Under the pieces are notes generated by a model that saw only the letters and a list, made by a program, of their open reading frames with translations, had not been told where the DNA came from and ran no database searches. Shown here in pieces: positions 1 through 5,367 of a stretch of DNA of 8,420 nucleotides. The stretch spans positions 1-8,420 of the forward strand of contig JAIWOJ010000066.1 of assembly GCA_020216965.1 (NCBI GenBank), in the 5' to 3' direction. Each line of letters opens with the position of its first letter. Within the stretch, counting starts at the first letter, position 1. The DNA comes from Prosthecobacter sp. GTDB lineage: Bacteria; Verrucomicrobiota; Verrucomicrobiia; Verrucomicrobiales; Verrucomicrobiaceae. A program made the translations under genes and the position numbers.

Positions 1-1052
1 CGGTGAATGAAGGTGATGTGCCGGTCTGGGTGCTCCTTGGCATATTCATAGGTGCCGCGCCCGTAAGTGTCCCAGCCCCACTCTTCTTTGAGGTCGGTGT
101 CGTCCGTGTCCATGTTTTCCCCGGCAGTGAAGCCGATGCCGGTGAGGTGTGGATAGGTTTCCAGCAGCTTGCGGGTGCATTTGCGCAGATAAGTGCGCGT
201 CTGTGGATTCTGCGGCCCCTCGCCGACGCCGTGTTTGTCCTCAGCGGTGGAGAGGAAAATGTTCCAAGTGAAGACAAAGATGCGGAAGCCGCGCTCGTGC
301 CCGTATTTCATCACCTCCTGCCAGAAGGCGATTTTTTGGTCGATGCTCCAGTCGTTGATCCGCGTCTCGTTGCCTTCATTATCAAAGCCGGTGACGCCCT
401 GGATGGCGATGCCGGGATACTCGTCCTCCATGTTCAGCATGGAAGTGAAGGGATGCGGGTTCCACAGCGAGAGCACGTTGTAGCGGTGCCGCGCCATCTC
501 ATCGAACCATGTCTTCCAAAACGTGATGTCCCACACATGCCGGATGGCCAGTCGGTTAGCCGTGCCGCGTGAGTCGTAAAAGTAAGTGGGCGCTTCCTTA
601 TCGAGCGGGACATTGAACTTGATGCCACGATTCATTAGGTGCGGGGCATCGTCTTCGTTAATGGCCTCGGTCATGCCTTTGAAGGTGATGTTTTCCGCCA
701 CTTGCAGCCCGCCATACATGGCCCCGACCGCGTCACCGCCGATCACCCAGTAGCTGAGGTCCGGCACGTTGGTGCTGCGGATGGCGTAGGCTTGTTCGTC
801 CGAGACGGTGACTGGGATCTCGTTGACCTTGTGGATGGCGATGACGATTTTTTTGCCTGCCGCAGTTTTGGACAATGTGGCGAGCTCAGCGCTTTCTACC
901 GTGTACTTGTGTTTCTCCAGTGCTGCCCGGATGTCACTGGCAGCAAAAGCGATCTGCGGCGTGGCTGGATCAAAGTAGAGGCGAACGGTCTCTGCCCAGG
1001 AGAGGGCAGCGAGGCAGAAGAGCAAAGCCAGAGTGAGCAGGGTATGTTTCAT
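1..1052 (-). CDS. Secreted glycoside hydrolase, alpha-glucuronidase-like (3' end outside window)
   Basis: 350 codons are present and the gene runs off the left edge. The first 20 residues form a signal peptide (basic MKHT, hydrophobic LLTLALLFCLAAL, cleavage likely after SWA), so the enzyme is exported. Residues about 21-125 look like the alpha/beta domain that precedes the catalytic barrel in GH67 and GH20 enzymes; a stretch ending VGAMYGGLQVAENI is typical of its last strand and helix. From about residue 140 (RGIKFNVPL) a TIM barrel begins, with HVWDITFWKTWFDEMARHRYN, LSLWNPHPF, FRIFVFTWN and IGFTAGENMDTDD as successive strand ends. GENMD may carry a catalytic or binding acid, but this is inference. 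The ATG lies in an ATGA overlap with the upstream anti-sigma gene and has no Shine-Dalgarno of its own, so translation is probably coupled. Alpha-glucuronidase activity is a family-level guess; GH20-like or unassigned activity is possible. Confidence 0.72.
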   Translation of the reverse strand, partial: MKHTLLTLALLFCLAALSWAETVRLYFDPATPQIAFAASDIRAALEKHKYTVESAELATLSKTAAGKKIVIAIHKVNEIPVTVSDEQAYAIRSTNVPDLSYWVIGGDAVGAMYGGLQVAENITFKGMTEAINEDDAPHLMNRGIKFNVPLDKEAPTYFYDSRGTANRLAIRHVWDITFWKTWFDEMARHRYNVLSLWNPHPFTSMLNMEDEYPGIAIQGVTGFDNEGNETRINDWSIDQKIAFWQEVMKYGHERGFRIFVFTWNIFLSTAEDKHGVGEGPQNPQTRTYLRKCTRKLLETYPHLTGIGFTAGENMDTDDTDLKEEWGWDTYGRGTYEYAKEHPDRHITFIH

Positions 1053-1978
1053 GGATGAAGCTTGTCGGGCGTCTTGGAAAGTATGGCCTGCACGTCATCA
1101 AGGTAGCTGGCTGAAGCAGACGGCGGCTCGAGTTTAGGCGAGGTCGCCGAGAAAATGATCACGAGGCTCTGGGTGCCTTGGGGCAGGGGCATTTTAGCGG
1201 AAAAGACGCGCCAGCCATCATCTCCAGATGCAATCTCGAACCGCTGTGTGAGAGAGATGACCCCAGCATCCTCGTCTTTTGACCAAAAGTTTTCTGTGAC
1301 CGATGCAGGCGGCTCCTTGAGTGCGTAAATGCGGATGCAGTTGCGCGCTTTTGCCGAACTCGGAGCGGTGCAGAAGGAGGCGGATACAAGCACCTCCATG
1401 GCACCGGACTGAACGCCTAAAGCCAAGGGGCGCAGGTCGAGCACCTGATATGCATGGGCATAATGATTTGCATCTTTCTCATTCAGCTCAGAAGGCTGCA
1501 AACGCAGCATCTGCCGCCCATTCAAAGGCCGCACTCCATTCTCGGCTGGCACCACGGCGACGGAGCGCCCGCCCCACTCATCCGCCCCATGAGGCAGCCC
1601 TGTGTCCAGGGGCTTGGCACCTTCAAAGCCGGGATCGAAGACCGGGATAGGCAGCCCTTGCGACGCACGTTCCGTCACATACCCGAATACCACGGAGGTG
1701 CAGAGGATGCCCAACACAATACCCGCTGCTGCCGCCGTGAGAGGACGCCAGGCATACCAGGGCGTTTGGGTGCGCGAAACCGGCGTCGTGATGAGTGCCC
1801 GAGCGCTATCGGTGGCGTCCGCCTTGCATTCGAGCGCCACGTCAAGAGCGATGTGTTTCACATACAGATCGGCCAGGGCGTCGTTGGTCTTGAGTTCGGC
1901 GGCGAGCTGCCGGGACTCCGCCTCCGTGGCGAGGCCGGAGAGGTGTTTCTGAATGAGTTCGTTCCAATCCATGTTCAT
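1049..1978 (-). CDS. Single-pass membrane anti-sigma-factor-like protein with periplasmic sandwich domain
   Basis: This 309-aa protein has three parts. Residues 1-60 form a small acidic helical domain (WNELIQKHLSGLATEAESRQL, then DALADLYVKHIALDVAL) like the cytoplasmic sigma-binding segment of PVC anti-sigma and FecR-type proteins. Residues 79-101 (PLTAAAAGIVLGILCTSVVFGYV) form one membrane helix. Residues 108-309 would be periplasmic: FDPGFEG, WGGRSVAV, GVRPLNGRQMLRL and a final YLDDVQAIL resemble a galactose-binding-like jelly roll of carbohydrate-binding proteins, not a FecR domain. The start overlaps the sigma gene stop by ATGA, and its own stop overlaps the hydrolase start the same way. 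An ATG two codons downstream is possible, but the strong Shine-Dalgarno is correctly spaced for this one. The anti-sigma role is inferred from gene order and topology; no ZAS zinc motif (HxxxCxxC) is present. Confidence 0.75.
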   Translation of the reverse strand: MNMDWNELIQKHLSGLATEAESRQLAAELKTNDALADLYVKHIALDVALECKADATDSARALITTPVSRTQTPWYAWRPLTAAAAGIVLGILCTSVVFGYVTERASQGLPIPVFDPGFEGAKPLDTGLPHGADEWGGRSVAVVPAENGVRPLNGRQMLRLQPSELNEKDANHYAHAYQVLDLRPLALGVQSGAMEVLVSASFCTAPSSAKARNCIRIYALKEPPASVTENFWSKDEDAGVISLTQRFEIASGDDGWRVFSAKMPLPQGTQSLVIIFSATSPKLEPPSASASYLDDVQAILSKTPDKLHP

Positions 1979-2499
1979 GCGGTGGCCTCCTCGGCTAGGG
2001 TGCGCTCCACACAGTCCAGCAGAGCCTGCCGGATGCGCTGCAGCAGTTTATAAAGCGCCATCGGTGTCTGGCCGCGGTGGGTGGCTAGCTCATCCATGCG
2101 GGTTCCCTTGGTGTAGGCGGTGAGCACGAGCTCCCGCTGCGCGGCGGGCAGCTTTTCCAGGCAACCGTCCAGTGCCTCACGGCGCGAGGCCACTTCCGGC
2201 GCGTGCAAAGCCGCGCGGTCTGCTAGGCGATGCAGCAGTGCTTCATCAAAGACATGCCGGTCACGCTTACGCGCCTGCAGGAACCGGAGCACTTCCAAGC
2301 GCGCCACGCCAAAGGCCCATTTCTTGAAGTCCTGCGCCTGATCAAATTTGGACCACAGCACGACCACGACCTGCTGCATCACCTCGTCCGCCTCCTGGCG
2401 ATTGGAAAGCATGGCCCTCACAAAGACATGCAACGCCGCCTCATGCTGGGCGTAAAGCCGGAGAAAGTCGGCGTATGGTGGTTCCAGAGACTGCGGCAT
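1975..2499 (-). CDS. ECF-type RNA polymerase sigma factor (PVC subfamily)
   Basis: This is a 174-aa sigma-70-family factor when started at the ATG at 2499. Region 2 covers residues about 10-80: FLRLYAQHEAALHVFVRAML, then EADEVMQQVVVVLWSKFD, then the core- and -10-binding segment FKKWAFGVARLEVLRFLQAR. Region 4 covers residues about 115-168: CLEKLPAAQRELVLTAY, then a helix-turn-helix around MDELATHRGQTPMALYKLLQ. Region 3 is absent, as in ECF factors. The WAFGVAR pattern is typical of the large Planctomycetes/Verrucomicrobia sigma subfamily. The frame stays open upstream to ATG codons at 2556 and 2655. The extra residues (such as MSFFGKWFRILWLCR) do not resemble sigma region 2 and would make the protein unusually long, so 2499 is preferred; no start has a good Shine-Dalgarno. 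The stop overlaps the anti-sigma-like gene by ATGA, which supports a co-translated regulator pair. Target promoters are unknown. Confidence 0.88.
   Translation of the reverse strand: MPQSLEPPYADFLRLYAQHEAALHVFVRAMLSNRQEADEVMQQVVVVLWSKFDQAQDFKKWAFGVARLEVLRFLQARKRDRHVFDEALLHRLADRAALHAPEVASRREALDGCLEKLPAAQRELVLTAYTKGTRMDELATHRGQTPMALYKLLQRIRQALLDCVERTLAEEATA
1986..1992 (-). promoter_or_regulatory. Shine-Dalgarno of the anti-sigma-like gene
   Basis: GAGGAGG on the minus strand, 7 nt before the ATG at 1978. It lies inside the last codons of the sigma gene. It is the only clear Shine-Dalgarno among the gene starts in this window, and it decides between the two closely spaced ATG codons at 1978 and 1972 in favour of 1978. 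Confidence 0.75.
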
Positions 2500-2882
2500 A
2501 TCGCGGGTGACACGACATAGCCACAGAATGCGGAACCATTTGCCAAAAAAACTCATCGTTCCCGCTGCCGAGATGATTCGCGAGTGAAGTTCTCTCACGG
2601 ATGGGGATTGAGGAACATTCAACTTGGCGCGTGTCATTCCTATCACAACCCGCAAGGCAACTATCAGCAGTGATCGAGCCAGATCAAGCGGCTAAGCTCA
2701 CTAGTAGCGCCATTGCCTTCACACCCGGCAGTCCGCAACGGGAGTTCGCCAGGCTGCGCGTCGCGATCGTGCCGTGAAGTCAGATTTGGCAACAGAATGA
2801 GTGAACTACTTCTAATGACATTCTGCTGTCTGCCTTCTGTTGGCAAGCTATCCTGCCTAATGATAACAGCATCAACGGATCA
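2500..2882. other. Spacer upstream of the sigma operon
   Basis: About 380 bp lie between the sigma start chosen here and the GH-N stop. The sigma frame stays open to 2655, so part of this could be coding if an upstream start is used. From 2656 to 2780 I see no convincing gene. TGATC-N6-GATCA at 2671-2686 is a short perfect dyad that could be an operator but is too short to be significant alone. The interval from about 2781 to 2846 holds a decayed repeat element, annotated separately. I found no well-matched -35/-10 pair and no strong GC hairpin followed by T residues, so the promoter and the terminator for the GH-N gene are not identified. Confidence 0.5.
2781..2846 (-). repeat. Decayed third copy of the AAAAAGAT repeat element (copy C)
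   Basis: The stretch aligns with the non-tandem part of the copies at 5309-5367 and 4384-4441. It has the same order of blocks: a GGCAACAGAATG block, an A/T-rich linker with TTCTAATGA, then CATTCTGCTG and CCTTCTGTTGGC, where the intact copy has CATTCTTTTTG and CCATCTTTTTGAC. It also keeps inverted symmetry: CAACAGAATG (2790-2799) pairs with CATTCTGCTG (2819-2828) at 9 of 10 positions. It has no tandem 15-bp array. It lies 37 bp past the stop of the GH-N gene. The homology is judged by eye and could be partly convergent. Confidence 0.45.
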
Positions 2883-4415
2883 TCAGGGTCTCAACTTCAG
2901 GCCATCTACGAACTCGTTCGTCTTGAAGAAGGACGCATCTGTGACGGGTTTGCCGCCGATGGTGAGGTTCTCAAAGGTCAGGTTGCGGATGCGGGCGTCT
3001 TTTTGGCCCCAGAGGAGTTGGGGCTCGCCAAGCACGCTGGGGGCGGCGATGTGGATGTTTTGAAACAGGATGCCGGAGAGGTCGCCGGGTTTGCTTTTTG
3101 CATCGCCGTAAGGCTCGGGCACCGTCATGCAGAGGAAGAACTGCTGGAGCGTGGGGCGCGGGTCGGTGATGCGGATGTTGCGGAAGATGACGCCCTCGCC
3201 GCCGGGCTCGTTGTTCTCGCCACGGATGTTGAAGACGCGGCCTCCGCTCCACTTGTGCCATGTGGCGCGTGAGTAAATCACATCGCAGTCCTCAATAATG
3301 AGTTTGCGCTGCGGGATGCTGCTGAGGACAAAAGAGGAGCCATTCGCGTCATTCCACAGCACCACGCGGCGGATGCCGAGGCCGTTCACATAGAGCGAGT
3401 CGTCCTGAGTGCGGAGGAAGCAGTCCTCAATCAGCGTGTTGCCAAAGGGATTGATGCCATCGCCATTCGCCCGCCAGGTGAAGATTTTGGTCCACGTTAC
3501 GGCGTTCGGGTGCTCAGGCTCATGCGGATGGATGAGCATGATGGAGTGGTTGGCCGAGTCCGCCACGGTGATGCCTTCCACCTGGGTGTCTTTTGCACCG
3601 AAGATCTCGATGGGCTTGCGGCTCTTGTTGCTGGCGAAGAGCTTGGGAAGCGCATCCGCATGTTTCAACCGTGCGCCGGAGAGTGTGCCATGGCCGAAGA
3701 TGCGGATGTCATGACCGTTCTTCCATTCGGGATTGTGGAAGGAGCCATACACGATGGTATCGCCCGGGATGTAGTAGTGCCGTCCGGCATGAACGGGAAA
3801 CGCCGCGCCGATGTCATGCACTCCGGGCAAGAAATAGAGTGTGCTCCAATCGCCATCGGCAGGTGGCTTTTCGCCGGGTTTCACGGTGCGCACGCCGGGA
3901 GCATCGGGATGCGGTTTGCCAGCGAGCGGCGGATTGGCGAAAAGCGAGATGGTGTGGATCGGCGGGCCTTTGTAGCCCTTGCCAGTGTCCTGGCTATCCA
4001 TCTGCCCGTCGATGTCCACTGCGACGAGGCAGGGCTTTTCGAGCTTCACGATGGCTTTGCCATCCTTCACGGTGCTGGCCGAGGTTTTGTGCTTTGGGTG
4101 CACCACCGCGCTGCGGATTGGCTGACTGTTCACCCGGCTGATCTCGACCTCCACGGCACCTGATGTTTCAAAGTTCACATAGGTGTGCGTCCAGCCTTCG
4201 AGGTGCTCAAAGTAGCCTGCTTCTTTCTTGCAAGCCGTCTGCCACGCGAAAGCACTCTGCCAATCGCCACCGGGTTGCCGAATACGAACGGTGTAGTGCT
4301 CAGAGGCAGCAAGGCCAGGCACGGGTGGATAAACGTGCAAGGCTGCGGCGGAAGGGATGAGTGGGGCCGTCAAAAAGATTGGCGTCAGAAAAATGGAGCT
4401 GAAAAGTGTATTCAT
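2883..4415 (-). CDS. Secreted parallel beta-helix glycoside hydrolase, clan GH-N (GH49/GH28-like)
   Basis: The protein is 510 aa from the ATG at 4415. Residues 1-25 make a signal peptide (MNTLFSS, then IFLTPIFLTAPLI, cleavage near SAAA), which is encoded almost wholly by repeat element A. Residues about 27-160 form an N-terminal beta-sandwich, as in GH49 dextranases. Residues about 185-505 form a right-handed parallel beta-helix (YYIPGDTIVYGSF, IRIFGHGTLSG, VEGITVADSANHSIML, LTFENLTIGG). Candidate catalytic acids are D319 (RANGDGIN) and D338/D339 (TQDDSLY). The 19/20-residue spacing is that known for GH49; GH28 polygalacturonases have 21/22 and a conserved His in GHG that is missing here (GSSFVLSS). 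Expected action is hydrolysis of a polysaccharide backbone in the periplasm or outside the cell; the substrate is unknown. The frame is open upstream to 4670, but that part overlaps the GxxExxY remnant. The ATG at 4430 (MCGKT...) is an alternative that would add a Lys to the signal peptide. Confidence 0.82.
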   Translation of the reverse strand: MNTLFSSIFLTPIFLTAPLIPSAAALHVYPPVPGLAASEHYTVRIRQPGGDWQSAFAWQTACKKEAGYFEHLEGWTHTYVNFETSGAVEVEISRVNSQPIRSAVVHPKHKTSASTVKDGKAIVKLEKPCLVAVDIDGQMDSQDTGKGYKGPPIHTISLFANPPLAGKPHPDAPGVRTVKPGEKPPADGDWSTLYFLPGVHDIGAAFPVHAGRHYYIPGDTIVYGSFHNPEWKNGHDIRIFGHGTLSGARLKHADALPKLFASNKSRKPIEIFGAKDTQVEGITVADSANHSIMLIHPHEPEHPNAVTWTKIFTWRANGDGINPFGNTLIEDCFLRTQDDSLYVNGLGIRRVVLWNDANGSSFVLSSIPQRKLIIEDCDVIYSRATWHKWSGGRVFNIRGENNEPGGEGVIFRNIRITDPRPTLQQFFLCMTVPEPYGDAKSKPGDLSGILFQNIHIAAPSVLGEPQLLWGQKDARIRNLTFENLTIGGKPVTDASFFKTNEFVDGLKLRP

Positions 4416-4441
4416 TGTTTTGCCGCACATCTTTTTGATGG
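4367..4441 (-). repeat. Repeat element copy A (75 bp, two 15-bp units)
   Basis: Bounded on the plus strand by CCGTCAAAAAGAT (4367-4379) and ATCTTTTTGATGG (4429-4441), an inverted pair with one mismatch. Next to the left end are two 15-bp units (4366-4380 and 4381-4395) of the same type as the six units in copy B. The central part matches copy B closely around CTCCATTTTTCTGACGCC and the AATGA start region. It is 61 bp shorter than copy B, which equals four 15-bp units plus one base. It has the same orientation as copy B. It encodes the start codon and the signal-peptide core of the GH-N gene. Confidence 0.85.
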
Positions 4442-4449
4442 CCAACCTA

Positions 4450-5222
4450 TTAACAAATCGTTCGGAAGTTGATATGGCTGTGGGTGATATTCGCCCAGTG
4501 GATGGCTTCAAGACGGCTGTGTTGGAGAAGTCGCCGGGCGTGAGTCTCGAAAGCTTGGAGTCGGCTCGGAAACGAAGTGAGCTTGAAAGCGACTTCTGGT
4601 GCAAGAAGTCGCATTTTTTGGTCATGCAGGTGCCCTTTGGCACCCAGCACGGGAACCGGGAGCAGAACACGCTCCTCGCCTCCGAGGAAATGGGTCAGCG
4701 CCTCTTCATAAAGTCCTGTATCAAGCCCCGCTCCCCAATCACCGACAAAGGCCAAGAGCTGGTCATGAAAAAAGGATGCCCCAGCAATGGAGGAATCAAA
4801 GCCTGCAGTTTCGATCGATGGGCTTTTGAGGTCTTCCAGACGCAGGTGGCAGTTGACGAACTCCTCCCCCACGCTTTCGGGTCTCATGTTGATGATTTTG
4901 GCGTGGGGGAGATCGAAGAGCAAAAGGTAGTTGATGGTCTGCGAGCGATGCCGTCTGTTGCTTTGAACTCGAAGACGCCACGTCGGTGGGCGAGAACATC
5001 GAGTTTGTAGGTTTTAGAGAAGCTGCCATGGGACACCCTGACGGGCAGCTCTAGCTCCATGCCGGGCAGCCGTGCGGCGAGTTCCTTTTTGTAAACTGTC
5101 TCGTCAAAGAAGCGGCCGAAGTCTTTGTGGATGCCGTATGCGCAGGCCATCACGTCGTAAGCGATCTGCCCGAACTCGGCTTGAGTCGGGCGAATCGTTT
5201 CTGTGCTGCGGTGGATGGGCAT
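4450..5222 (-). pseudogene. GxxExxY (PDDEXK_3) family protein, frameshifted
   Basis: Reading from the ATG at 5222, frame one gives the N-terminal half: IRPTQAEFGQIAYDVMACAY, then HKDFGRFFDETVYKKELAARL with the family's E41-x-x-Y44 signature, then YKLDVLA and VFEFK, where D75 and E85-x-K87 fit a PD-(D/E)xK nuclease-like core. Around 4940-4955 homology jumps to another frame: HRSQTINYLLLFDLPHAKII, then NMRPESVGEEFVNC, continuing to HWANITHSHINFRTIC and a stop at 4450. The shift needs 3n+1 missing bases. From memory, the family has about nine residues between the core Lys and RSQ, so about 13 bp seem lost. Together the halves match the roughly 250-aa form common in Verrucomicrobia and Planctomycetes. 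The role of the family is not established. The gene lies 9 bp from copy B and 8 bp from copy A of the repeat. A sequencing error in the source assembly is the alternative to true decay. Confidence 0.85.
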
Positions 5223-5230
5223 GAGGTTGG

Positions 5231-5320
5231 GCCGTCAAAAAGATTGGCGTCAAAAAGATTGGCGTCAAAAAGATTGGCGTCAGAAAGATTGGCGTCAGAA
5301 AGATTGGCGTCAGAAAGATG
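5231..5320 (-). repeat. Six tandem 15-bp units inside copy B
   Basis: Plus-strand unit GGCGTCAAAAAGATT or GGCGTCAGAAAGATT, repeated six times without gaps at 5231, 5246, 5261, 5276, 5291 and 5306. The three units on the left carry AAAAA and the three on the right carry AGAAA; the first begins GCC and the last ends in G. Because the unit is 15 bp, copy number can change without changing frame. In one minus-strand frame each unit reads IFLTP, the same frame used in the GH-N signal peptide. Confidence 0.97.
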
Positions 5321-5367
5321 GAGTTGAAGCGTTTTGTCATTCTTTTTGCCGACCATCTTTTTGACGG
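5232..5367 (-). repeat. Repeat element copy B (136 bp) with perfect 13-bp inverted ends
   Basis: The ends are CCGTCAAAAAGAT (5232-5244) and its exact reverse complement ATCTTTTTGACGG (5355-5367). There is also an inner inverted pair, GTCAGAAAGATGG (5309-5321) with CCATCTTTTTGAC (5353-5365), matching at 12 of 13 positions, so single-stranded forms could fold into alternative hairpins. The element contains the 15-bp array and the AATGACAAAACG segment that matches the start region of the GH-N gene. It overlaps the 3' end of the 821-aa gene by 31 bp. No transposase is present, so if it moves it does so in trans. Confidence 0.9.

Noticed and set aside
2671..2686. TGATC-N6-GATCA dyad as an operator
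   Set aside because: A 5-bp dyad is expected often by chance, and no regulator with such a site is known here.
2664..2846. 60-codon minus-strand open frame in the spacer
   Set aside because: No start signal or family match, and its first third lies in the decayed repeat.
3510..4163. Plus-strand open frames opposite the GH-N gene
   Set aside because: No family features, and fully inside a gene with clear catalytic motifs on the other strand.
4416..4670. 85-codon upstream extension of the GH-N frame
   Set aside because: It overlaps the C-terminal half of the GxxExxY remnant, shows no conserved features, and would bury the signal peptide inside the protein.
5231..5320. Possible CRISPR array
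   Set aside because: Units of 15 bp follow one another without spacers, and no cas gene is near.
5104..5340. 78-codon minus-strand frame starting MTKRFNS with six IFLT repeats
   Set aside because: After the repeats it runs out of frame over the GxxExxY gene (PHAHPPQHRNDS and beyond) with no conserved features. It is not called as a gene, although its start matters for the signal-peptide finding.
5232..5367. The element as an intrinsic transcription terminator
   Set aside because: Its inverted ends are A/T-rich and over 100 bp apart, and no GC-rich hairpin followed by a T-run is present.
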